From: Oreohelix idahoensis
Taxonomy: Eukaryota; Mollusca; Gastropoda; Stylommatophora; Oreohelicidae
DNA: 64,000 nucleotides
NCBI GenBank assembly: GCA_024509875.1
Contig: JAMPIV010008061.1
Span: forward strand, 1 to 64,000
Direction: 5' to 3'
The translations under genes and the position numbers were made by a program. The stretch's first letter is position 1; each line of letters opens with the position of its first letter. The notes beneath the pieces are model-generated. The model ran no database searches. It saw only the letters and a program-made list of their open reading frames with translations, and was not told the origin of the DNA. Positions 11,870 through 21,387 of this stretch are shown in pieces.

Positions 11870-13279
11870 GGTACATATAAACTATCTATCAACAAATCGT
11901 GTAGGATCCATAAAGCTACTAACCTGATACTATTTTGTGACTGTAAATTATAACGACTGGACTTACCAAATCCAGGATATTATTTTTAACAGCCCACAGC
12001 GGTACAGACATAGTATCCTAATTTTTTACCCGACACCTTGCAGTTGTATTCAAGTGGAGTACCTAGTTTATACACTGTGCACGACCGGCACTTTGGCAAA
12101 GAGTTGGCCGTTAAAATCAATCATCATCCTTAAAATTAGTAGCAAACAAATTATCCGGATACTAGGAGTATCATCTCACTTAAATGGTTAAATCATTAAC
12201 GATTCTCACACTAGTCACCAGTTTGTATTGACACCAGTACCCAGATAGAATCCCAGACGGAGCGGGAAACTGACGCCTGTTTCTCCCCCGCCCGCCCATA
12301 CACTGCAAGCGTTGTCGCACCGGATTTATCCATGTGTAATTCCTGTGTCTAGATGTATTCTCCCTTGTGGGACACCCCCCCCCCCAATCAGAGGAAAAGT
12401 GGATAGTTTAGAGCAGTGACGATAACCTTTAGGATTTATACCTCTACCTGGATTTAGCAAATTCGGCGTTCACCTCATTAGTATTTTATTTGGGACGAAC
12501 TGGGGCCAATTTGTACCCTTGACAGCTGGAGTTGGTACACTAATCACAGTCAAAAGAACTTTCGAGTGATATTCTATATAAACAAGGGATACCACAGACC
12601 CACGGGTGAAAGACAATAGGTAAGAGAGTGAGAGGTGGCCACTGAGTGAGAGGTGGCCACTGAGTGAGAGAGTGTGTGATGATTTTGTTTTTGCTTGGGA
12701 AAGATCTATTAAGTTGGTTGTTTGATTTTTTTTAAAACTTGGTCTTATATCGCACCAAGATTGTTTATTCCTGTAACCAAGTGCCAACCTTCAACCTTTG
12801 GGTTATTTTTTGGGTTTATTTATACGGTGAAGGCGCACCAATCATCTTTTTTTCCTCTATATGTATGATTCTTGATGTCTTTGGGTATTCGATGTTGTAA
12901 TAAGTTTAGTGATAAATAAACAACAAAAAATTTAACTTTGCGTGTTGGTCAGACCCTACCCATTTGCCTGTTTTTTTTTTCACGTGTATGTGTCTTGTTG
13001 TCACCTAGTTTTTTGTGTGTAGAGTGACCTGTCTTATTGTAGATAGGGAGGCAAAGACTGTCTTGGAAACAAAGCTCAATCGTACGGATAGGCTGGAGAA
13101 CAGAAACCTACTCACTCCAGAGAGATATCTTTCCCTCAACCTACCACCAGTGAACATAATTTCTATAACTTTTCGTGTATCAGTCAACAGTCACTCTCTA
13201 CTTAGACGGGCCAAATAAAAAAATTACATAACGTACGACAATGATAATATTGCACAACTATGGAGAACCTTGCATTAGT
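11870..13279. other. Intronic DNA, no gene seen
   Basis: Contains a C-run near 12377 and an 18-bp tandem duplication (GTGAGAGGTGGCCACTGA, ~12630-12665). No coding or transposon domain recognised. Confidence 0.4.
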
Positions 13280-14056
13280 CTCCCGGATTGGTTTTGATTT
13301 TAAGGACTATCTTCATTGCACACAGACAACTCCATCAGTGCTCCTTTCTCTTCCCTTAGATCACACAAGGAAGATCCCAGCATAGTGCATGAACTCGGTA
13401 GCACCGTTGAGAATTCCAGTGTGTATATAGGAATCTTACTTACTTAGTCGTTCCCCTTCTACCGTGAGGTGTAGAGGTTTGGAAGAGAGGGCGCCAGACT
13501 ATCCTATCGGCTGTCTTCCTCCTGGCCTGGTTCCATTCTAGTCCTCGGTCCTTCAAAGATTATCTAATGTTGTCCTCCCAGCGGACTCTTGGTCGTCCTC
13601 GGGGTCTGGATCCTTGGCTCTTTGTTTCCCATGCTTGTCGTGGTATCCGATCTTCTCCCATTCTGCAGACATGGCCAAACCATCTTAATTGGTACAGTAT
13701 ATAGGAATCACACATTCTATATTATATTGTTGGGTAGGTTTCTAGTTTTAAAATGTTGCCAGGGCAGCGACCGTTATGGCCAACTCGTTACAATTTTCAT
13801 TTGCCGCGGGATTTTTAACGTGCGCAATTTGCACACGGGACCTCCTAATTATTCGCCCTTATCCGAGAAGGCGAGGCATCCGATCTATATACCCAGGAGA
13901 CCGGGAGGGGGGGGGGGGGGGAGAGTATGACATCATTAGGACCACTGGTTCTGGAAACAAAATTCCATAAATTATATTTCCTCTACTGAGAATCGAAACC
14001 GGTACCTTTAGAATTCGAGGTGTACACGCCATACCTCATAGCCACTCCGACCCCCA
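13280..14056 (-). mobile_element. SINE-B, tRNA-headed, split by LINE-D insertion
   Basis: Minus-strand copy of a ~480-bp family also present at 45483-45960 and 61162-61645. The tRNA-like head at the right end (14056 downward) has an A-box-like GAGTGGCTATGAGG and a B-box-like GGTTTCGATTC. The body contains a long G-run (13907-13920). The copy is interrupted at 13436-13696 by a LINE fragment that duplicated the SINE sequence GTATATAGGAATC. Confidence 0.75.
13436..13696 (-). mobile_element. LINE-D 3' fragment with 13-bp TSD
   Basis: 5'-truncated end of the LINE family also at 55015-55313 and 58113-58605. Read on the minus strand it carries the CCATGTCTGCAGAATGGGAG region and ends in the ...CTAAGTAAGTAAG tail. 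The flanks are identical GTATATAGGAATC copies at 13423-13435 and 13697-13709, a clean target-site duplication inside SINE-B. Confidence 0.85.
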
Positions 14057-14663
14057 GTCCCCCGAAACTACACGGCAAGTGGCGTTTATTGTTGCATATT
14101 ATTCCTGTTAAAAGCACTAGTGGCTACATAGATGTGGTTTTATATACGAATGTTAAGAATGCAATAGACAGCTAAGAAAGGTAAGGTCGCAAATGTAAGT
14201 CGCGAAAGCAGCCAGTGCGCCAGAGAAGCTTACTACTGACATTTGAAGGCAACAATCCACTGTCTTTGGGCATGGAATGAAAAGTCAAAACTAAAATACA
14301 TCGTGACAACAGGAAAGATGAGATAGAGGTCGACAAAGAGAAAAGGTACTGGACAGTTTGACATTATGGCTTTGTAAGAATCCAACAACAGAATTGATAA
14401 ACAATACTGGAAGGAAGTTGTGAAGGGACATGATCACTTACGCCACAGGGCATGTTACTTGAAGAAAAAGTAGCAGAATAAGGACAAAATTATTCCTGTT
14501 ATTTGTGTGTTGGCCTGTTCTGCTGTCTGTGTTGTTTGAGCTGACAAGAGATATCATCAAAAGAACTTAACGGTTTTCAGTGTCTGACGCTTGCAGTCCT
14601 TCTGGAAGGAGACGTGTCAGTGAATATGAAAGCGCCTGTTTATCTGAAAGCCTGTGGACTCAC
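14057..14663. other. Intronic DNA, no recognised feature
   Basis: Sequence just downstream (in gene direction) of the TM6 exon donor. No repeats shared with the rest of the window were noticed. Confidence 0.4.
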
Positions 14664-14809
14664 CTGAAAGGCGTGTGACAGATGAAGAACACGAGAACAA
14701 CGGTGATGATTATTTGAGTCATCTGACGTTTCAAGCGAACGATTTCCCGAGGATACGTCAGGGATTTTTCCTGTTCTCTTCTGAACAGTACCATCAGCTT
14801 CATATAGAC
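14664..14809 (-). CDS. GPCR exon: intracellular loop 3 and TM6
   Basis: This 146-base exon joins in phase between the TM5 exon (27039-27160) and the TM7 exon (5902-6048). It opens VYMKLMVLF at phase 0 after the acceptor TTCTTCAG (14811-14810). A basic third intracellular loop follows (RREQEKS, PREIVRLKRQ), then TM6 as TQIIITVVLVFFICHTPF. It closes at CTTTCAG|GTGAGT (14664/14663), splitting an Arg codon. TM6 in most class A receptors has CWxP; here it is CHTP, with His in place of the toggle-switch Trp, and the Pro is kept. The loop 3 plus TM6 signature and the compatible phases make this exon secure. Confidence 0.9.
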
Positions 14810-14934
14810 CTGAAGAAGAGAATTAACCGTGAGAGATGTTTCTAGATCTAATATTAGCGTTGGCAATTCAAAATCTGTTCAAAGTAAAAATAATTATAAC
14901 AGTCATCAACCTTTAGCTCCCCAAGAAGCATCAG

Positions 14935-15760
14935 CCTTCAACAAACGTATGTCAGGTGTTCCTGTCCCGTGCCATCAGCTCAATGTATCTCAATTTCTTC
15001 TTCATCTTCTTCATGTCTGTCTACAGTTCTCTTCTCCGTGTGTTCCTTGGTCCCCTCTGCCTCTCTTTCCCTCGAGATTACATAACGAGGACTGTCTTGT
15101 AATGCTACCAACAAGTTTCTTCAATGTGTGTCCTATCAATCTCCAGTGTCTTCTTCTCATCTCTTGTTGCGCTGGGGTCTGTCTGGTTCTTGTCATAAGA
15201 TCCCCATTAGTCATCTTGTCATAAGATCCACATTACTCATCTTGTCATAAGATCCACATTAGTCATCTTGTCATAAGATCCACATTAGTCATCTTGTCAT
15301 ACTACTACAATCCTTCTATTGTACGCAAACACACATTTATTAAAGTCAGTTACTTTTCAGTGTTGTTTTTGGTTGTTCTCCATGTTTCAGATCCATACAA
15401 TAGGACTGAATTGACATACGAGTTAAAGATTCTGATTTTTACGTTGGATTTGGATTTCTTTTGATCACCATATATTTTCCAGTGCAAACGAACAACCCTC
15501 TAGCCTTGTGTTTTCTTATTTTGATATCCTTGCCTGTCTGGGATTTGTCTGATGCTTACCGTGTCTATATTGCTGTTAAGGTCTATGTATGTTTCTTCAC
15601 CTGGTAGGGGTGTTTCTTCAAGTGCAATTTTCTTATCGTTTCCTGCATTTATTCTCATTATCTTAACTTTCTCCCTGCGTATATTCAAACCCACCTGCTA
15701 TGATCTCTCATCAAGCATTTTCATAATAAGCGTAATAATAATAGATGCTTATAAAGGTAA
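14935..15760 (-). mobile_element. LINE-B fragment with 26-bp internal expansion
   Basis: Minus-strand RTE-like LINE remnant. A frame at 15694-15500 reads MGLNIRREKVKIMRINAGND, the segment that follows the YADD box. A second frame (15214-15011) includes RRRHWRLIGHTLKK, the C-terminal region. Between them, 15190-15300 holds four tandem 26-bp units of the same LINE segment that forms the large array at 21388-24821. The 3' end near 14949 matches the ends at 26430 and 47280. Confidence 0.75.
15190..15300. repeat. 26-bp tandem repeat inside LINE-B, 4 units
   Basis: Units run from one CTTGTCATAAGATC to the next (reverse complement of GATCTTATGACAAG). The unit length and position in the LINE are the same as in the 21-kb array. 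Confidence 0.9.
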
Positions 15761-15767
15761 AGGTAAT

Positions 15768-15945
15768 CCCATATCAAATACTGCCGTAGCGGAGTGAAGT
15801 GTTAGAGACTTTATTATACTATAGGTTCTAATTTTTTTAATGAGGTCTGGAGTGAAAACTTTCCTTCCTCGCTGCCTTTGTATTCCCTAACTTAAGAGCA
15901 GAGTTAGGTAACCATATACAGCTGAGTAGACTGGAGCGTGACGCT
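15768..15945 (-). mobile_element. SINE-C, truncated copy
   Basis: Shares CTGCCGTAG, AGTGTTAGAGACTT and CTCGCTGCCTTTG with the fuller copy immediately to the right. The tRNA head is lost or degraded. Confidence 0.65.
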
Positions 15946-15984
15946 GCCAGTTTTTGATCACTAGTAGGTTTCGATAATAGATGC

Positions 15985-16228
15985 TTAAAAAAGATAGTTC
16001 CATAGCAGATACTGCCGTAGGGTGTGAAGTGTTGAAGACGTCACTGTAAAAGGTCCAGCATTGAGAGGTGGGGTGACTAGTTCGCTTCCTCGCTGCCTTG
16101 TCCTTCACTAACTCAAGTACAAAGTCAGGTACCCATTTACTGCTGGGTAGACTGAAGCGTGTCGATACCGGGACTCGAACCCGGTACCTTCGCCGCGAGA
16201 TACCAGCACTCAAACCACTCTATCAATA
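15985..16228 (-). mobile_element. SINE-C, copy with tRNA-like head
   Basis: Minus-strand SINE. The head (16228 downward) resembles a tRNA: GATAGAGTGGTTTGAGTGCT (A-box region) and GGGTTCGAGTCCCGG (B box and T stem). A non-tRNA body with GTAAATGGGTACCTGACTTT follows. Polymerase III transcription is inferred from the boxes. Confidence 0.75.
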
Positions 16229-16464
16229 GGACACTATAAATAGATGTTGACAAATATGAAGTTGAGAAGAGTTTTTATTTACATGAATAAAATTGTAACA
16301 AAAAAGGGGGTTAAAAAAAAAAGAAAAGAAAAAAGGTATTGGAGTAAAGTTTTACAAATGAACAATACACCTGATGGAAGAAGTCAGCCTGGACTCTTCT
16401 ACTTGCTATGGAGCATAAACCGCCAACAAACAACTCAAACTAAGCCTTCTTGTCCTATAATTCT

Positions 16465-16545
16465 TCTTCTTCGTACACTCTCAGACGTCAACTTAAATAT
16501 TTTCAAAGAAAGCAGTGGTCAACTTGAGGCTATTTGTATCTGTGA
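16465..16545 (-). mobile_element. LINE-E 3' tip
   Basis: Short minus-strand match to the end of the LINE-E copies at 44200-44300 and 59940-60030, including TGAAAATATTTAAGTTGACG and the GAAGAAGAAG tail. Confidence 0.6.
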
Positions 16546-16789
16546 CCGTGTGGCCAGAAGGATTTAATTTTAGACGGAGTAATTGATTTTCAATCTGGTC
16601 TACGGTGTATATTTGTGCTCATGTTGGCATTCTCACACGGGAATGGGCGATCTAAACGATACTCACCGTTGCCATCTTTGTGGGTGACAAAAGCGTGAGA
16701 CGCTGAAAGTGTAATCGGAGACGACCCTCGGTTACGGTCTTCTTGGCACTAGCTGACACGAGTGAAATACACCTTGATTGAGTAGGAAC

Positions 16790-17103
16790 AGTGGGACCCA
16801 AAGATGCAGCAATAGTGAATGCAGTCAGCGATCCATAGCTTGACTACTTGCGTCAGGGTCAGCGAACCAGAGCTGACGAAGACCCTACTCCACCTCCACG
16901 TCATGGTCTTGGAAACAGGCTGCATCACTGCAGTCTGGCTGAGAGAGTAGGGATCGAAGAGGGAGGGCAAACCCGGTCCCAAAAAATGCCTTGCTGATGT
17001 TGGATGTGTCGGCCGAAAGGCGCAGATATTGCAGCTCCGGTGTAAAACAGACACAGCGCAACCAACGTCCTTTTCAGGAGGAACGAGGAAGAAGAAGAGT
17101 AGG
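16790..17103 (+). repeat. Dispersed repeat R3 (retroelement 3' end?), copy 1
   Basis: About 300 bp shared with 48955-49147 and 56363-56685. Conserved phrases are TCCTGGAAACAG, GTCTGGCTGAG, AACCCGGTCC and CGTCCTTTT. It ends in a GAAGAAGAAG tail, as the LINE 3' ends here do, so it is probably the end of another non-LTR element. Confidence 0.65.
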
Positions 17104-17639
17104 AACGTGTGATACAGATAACATGTGGCAAAGAGTATCTCCTGTTATCCCAGCCGGGCATAATGACACACGATTCGGTCCTTAGAGAAAGGTGGGCGTA
17201 GCTTGTGGGACAATTAGCGTAGCTAGCATATGGTATCAGGGTGTATTTTAAGATTTAAACTGAAACAGTTGAAGGCTCTAAGCAGAGTTGAGAAGTAACC
17301 AGATCGTCTTCTTGTGCAATACACGCCCTCGTATGATACGCCAGTGAGGTTGGGGCTGTTGCATAGTTGCGTCTGTGCTAAGAGAACTAACAACACTGAG
17401 AGTCCAGCAGTCTGCTGCGTAAATAGCTGGGTTATACGGTGTAACATAGAGAATACCTACATAATAGGCAAGTCACCTTGTGGACAACATTGTTCATTGT
17501 ATGATTTATATACTGCCTGATAGGGTTTCATACATAAAAGTGGGACCCCTGTCATCAAGAGAGTTTTTCTGTGACTGCTGACGTGTGTACGAAAGTAGGC
17601 CAGAGTGACTGACGACAATATAACACAGATATTCAAGAA
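17104..17639. other. Intronic DNA, no recognised feature
   Basis: Only short unsupported open frames. Confidence 0.4.
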
Positions 17640-17800
17640 TTCTTCTTCTTCACACATTGTCTTTGCACTGTCACAGAAAGAGATTTTTTCAGGAATGGTA
17701 CTGGTGATGGCCATTTGCACTTTCTCTGTTCCTCATATGTTGGGCATCTTTAAAGCAGATGTTCAGCAGTCATTTTATCGGTACTACTGTGGTCGTACAG
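17640..17800 (-). mobile_element. LINE-E 3' fragment
   Basis: Minus-strand copy of the cysteine-rich C-terminus found at 44080-44300 and 59800-60030. GCCCAACATATGAGGAACAG in the 59.9-kb copy corresponds to the reverse of 17725-17745. It is decayed and has a GAAGAAGAA tail at the left end. Confidence 0.65.
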
Positions 17801-18926
17801 CGGATGTGTAGAAATTGAGAGAGGGTTGTATTTTCGTATAGTTCATTTCACTACTCGACAGTAGGCAGTCAGTTAGATCACGTAGAGTAAATTTTTACCA
17901 CTTAATGATTTTCCACTGTGTTGACGAATACATAGGATGATGATGATGAATTACATTCAGATATATCGACTTCCCGCTAACATCTGCTGAACCAATACAA
18001 GCTATATTTACATAAAGAGTCAAATTCAACCCAACACTGGGTGGCCGACCTTCCTTAGGTAGTACCTTTCTACTATAATGACTGCTGTACAAAATGATAC
18101 TGGCATTTCTCCTTTCTCTCCTTTATATCGTCTGTCACTACTTCTTGCTTTACCGCTGTTATTTCAGTGGTTAGACTCTGTTCGAGTAGCTTGGGGTATC
18201 TATATTTAGACTGGTCTAATACCAGGGCTGACAGTTTATACCAAGTTTCTGACTCCTAATATTCTCTACCGTCTCTTATCTTCTGTGTTGTATAAAAATT
18301 CACCTTATTCTACACGATTGTATATTTACTTGCTAGTTTTGACATACCTGTAAATTCTTGCCTTGGGCTGACCATCAAAAATACTTGCAGGGAACACTGC
18401 CTTTCTTGCTTCATGAATAACCAAACAACATAGCAGAAACCTGCACCTACATCTATCTCAGTAGCTACTTCGCTACTCCGCGTTCCAAAATCAGACTGAC
18501 TTAATCTTCTTCCCGATTTAACCTTCCCCCGTTCTCTGCTAAAATTGTGTTCACCCTCGCAACACTTTCTCGTGCGTTTTAATTTTGATCACTCATTAAA
18601 ACTTTTCAAGGGACGTAATTTAAAGTCATCTCCCTTTGCTGATTAAGCCCAAAAACCCATACAATCTTCTTTAATCTTATTACTAAAACATTTCTATGCA
18701 AATCAGTTACACCATAATTGAGAACTCACATGAAATACTAAACCAAAACACCAAGCTACATCTCCCAAAAGGGGACTTACGGAGTTACCTCCCTTCCCTC
18801 AAAACGCTCTTTTGTTTATTTCACTTCCCCTTAACAAAGACATATAGTCTATTAACAACTCTATTTAACTTTTTTAAACCATTTTTCTGTACTCTCTTTC
18901 ATTCTTAAAGTCCCAAGCTACCGGTC
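17801..18926. other. Intronic DNA, no recognised feature
   Basis: AT-rich sequence without coding or transposon signature. Confidence 0.4.
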
Positions 18927-18940
18927 ACACTACAGTCAAA

Positions 18941-20613
18941 TTTCAATCTCTCAGACCTAAGGGTCTTTTATATTTGGACATGCGCCCTAATATAACCATA
19001 TGCCCGGCACAAAAGATCAGTATAGTGACACTTATGTGTCATTAGGGGAGCCGCGCTGGTGTAATGGCTTCGGCGTTGTACTGGCGACCAGGTGTTCATG
19101 GTTCAAACCCGGGCGTCGGCGTTTGAAGAAATGTTTACGGCCGGAAATTTGACTGAATAGCCTGAAAGGCTCCTGTGATAAACCCTCTGTGGATGGGAAG
19201 GAGCGAAGCTCCTGACCGGGTTGGAAGGAAAGTCCTCAGGTTCCCCAGCCTCGCAATGACATGTCATTGGGCCGAAGGGGCTGAAAGCCCAAGTGCCGCT
19301 GGTTAAGGAAAAAAAAAAAAAAAAAAAAAAATGTGTCATTAGATCTTTTGTGTGAGAACACAGAGGATCATTGGTGACACTTGTTTGTCATTGGGTCTTT
19401 TTGTGTTGGGACATGCGTTTATGTTGGGCGTGTTCCAATGCAACTCATGCGAGTTAAATGCGACCTCATGCGAGGAAAAAAAAATATTTGGACATGCGCC
19501 CTAATATAACCATGTGCCCGGCACAAAAGATCAGTATAGTGACACTTATGTGTCATTAGATCTTTTGTGTGAGAACACAGAGGATCATTGGTGACACTTG
19601 TTTGTCATTGGGTCTTTTTGTGTTGGGACATGCGTTTATGTTGGGCGTGTTCCAATGCGACTCATGCGAGTTAAATGCGACCTCATGCGAGGAAAAAATA
19701 TGCGACCTCATGCGAGGAAAAAAAAAAATTTTATATTTGGACATGCGCCCGGCACAAAAGATCAGTACAGTGACACTTATGTGTCATTAGATCTTCTGTG
19801 TGAAAACACACAGGATCATTACAGTGACACTTGTTTGTCATTTGGTCTTTTTGTGTTGGGACATGCGTTTATGTTGGGCGTGTTCCACTGCGACTCATGC
19901 GAGTTAAATGCGACCTCATGCGAGGAAAAAATATGCCACCTCATGCAACACTTGTTTGTCATTGGGTCTTTTTGTGTTGGGACATGCGTTTGTGTTGGGC
20001 GTGTTCCAATGCGACTCAAGCGAGTTAAATGCGACCTCATGCGAGGAAAAAATATGCGACCTCATTCGAGGGAAAAAAAAATTATATTTGGACATGCGCC
20101 CTAATATAACCATGTGCCCGGCACAAAAGATCAATACAGTGGCACTTATGTATCATTAAATCTTTTGTGTGAAAACACAGAGGATCATTACAGTGGCACT
20201 TGTGTGTCATTTGGTCTTTTTGTGTTGGGACATGCGTTTATGTTGGGCGTGTGCCCATGCGAGTTAATGCGACCTCATGCGGGGAAAAAAAAAAGACATT
20301 CATGTGTTATTAGGTCCTTTGTGTGAGAACACAGAAGATCACTACAGTGACACATGTGTCATTGGGTCTTTTAGTGTTCGGACATGTGTCTTGACCAGGG
20401 CCGGGGTCGGGCGTGTGCCAATGCAACCTCATGCGAGGAAAAAATGTGCGACCTCATGCGAGGAAAAAAATATGCGACCTCATGCGAGGAAAAAAAAAAT
20501 TATATTTGGACATGCGCCCTAATATAACCGACTAGGTTGAACGGGACGCGCCTCGCCAAAACGAGGCAAAAGTTTTACATAAATAAAAAAAAACAAACAA
20601 ACAAACAAACAAA
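18941..20613 (+). mobile_element. Retroposed satellite-bearing unit with CAAA tail
   Basis: ACACTACAGTCAAA occurs at 18927-18940 and again at 20614-20627, flanking the whole block as a 14-bp target-site duplication. The block ends in a perfect 6-bp hairpin (GCCTCG-CCAAAA-CGAGGC, 20549-20566), then ATAAATAAA and a (CAAA)n tail. Inside are about four copies of a ~220-bp tandem unit that starts ATATTTGGACATGCGCCC (near 18970, 19485, 19734, 20086 and 20505) and ends in GCGACCTCATGCGAGGAAAA. Units 3 and 4 carry partial internal duplications. The apparent 19598-20104 reading frame is a by-product of the repeats. I know of no described family. Confidence 0.65.
19046..19330 (+). mobile_element. SINE-A, tRNA-derived, with perfect 12-bp TSD
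   Basis: The SINE starts GGGAGCCGCGCTGGTGTAAT (A box) and has GGTTCAAACCC (B box) near 19101-19111. A ~200-bp body follows, ending in a poly-A of about 20. ATGTGTCATTAG flanks it at 19034-19045 and 19331-19342. It interrupts the first satellite unit, so it is younger than that array. Confidence 0.92.
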
Positions 20614-20627
20614 ACACTACAGTCAAA

Positions 20628-20934
20628 CGCTTCGGAAATTCCTATTTTTAACTTGTTGAATAGGTGGTATCACAATCTATTGTGGCCCCCGCGGAGTCTG
20701 AAGATTTTTACTTGTTCTTATCTGTTGAGCTGGTAATATGCATCATTATTTTTGTGTGGCCTGGATGTTCTGCTTCTCATTTGTTCCTGTATCTGCTTCT
20801 GATAAAACTCTTAATCTCTCCGAAAGTTAGACATGTATTACGCTGAGGTAACTTTCCACCTGCCTGTGCCAGTCAGTCCTATACCATTTGTTTCAGGTAT
20901 TTTTATGTCTTTATTATACTCTTCAGGTATGCCT
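20628..20934. other. Mixed sequence with a LINE-E-like scrap
   Basis: Around 20663-20692 the phrase GGTATCACAATCTATTGTGG matches, in reverse, the start of the LINE-E fragment near 59770. Nothing else recognised. Confidence 0.35.
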
Positions 20935-21133
20935 CTTTTTCAATTCTCCAAATGTTTTCGGTAGCTCTCTTTTTTTCTCACACCTTGGGGATTCAAGAAC
21001 AAGGACTACATTGTAATGCTATCAACAGGTTTCTCAATATTTGTCCTGTTCCATCGCCAACGACTCTTTCTCATCTCTTGATCCATGGAATACGCTTGGT
21101 TCTGTCTATAAATCCCACAAATGGTGATCTTGT
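20935..21133 (-). mobile_element. LINE-B 3' fragment
   Basis: Minus-strand LINE-B coding tail: AAGGACTACATTGTAATGC and GACTCTTTCTCATCTCTTG correspond to the conserved end in the 15.1-kb copy. It stops at GGTGATCTTGTCA, inside the segment that expands elsewhere. Confidence 0.6.
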
Positions 21134-21235
21134 CAGACCATTCGTGGAAAAGCTGTATGGAGATTCAAACAGCCTCAAACTGTCTACTACTTTCTTTGAA
21201 AACATTTAAGTAGAAGTCTGAGAGTTCTATTAAAC
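21134..21235 (+). mobile_element. LINE-E 3' fragment
   Basis: GACCATTCGTGGAAAAGCTG onward matches the 44.2-kb and 59.9-kb copies (coding FVEKLYGDSNSLKL). It is joined directly to the LINE-B fragment on its left. Confidence 0.65.
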
Positions 21236-21387
21236 ACAATCATCCATTTGTAAAAGTCCCTAACTTCTTGGTATGGCTGTGAAACATGGAGAACAACAAA
21301 TACACGGAGAACAACAAAAACAACAACTACAAAAAACTATAGACTTTCATAAATGGATGACTGTGTCGAACAGAAGGATTGAAGTGG

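Noticed and set aside
16150..16228. Genuine tRNA gene on the minus strand
   Set aside because: A and B boxes are good, but a SINE-C body follows at once and the same head recurs in other copies; the cloverleaf is imperfect.
19598..20104. 168-codon Cys/Met-rich open frame
   Set aside because: It lies wholly in satellite units and is repeated with shifts; no similarity to any protein family.
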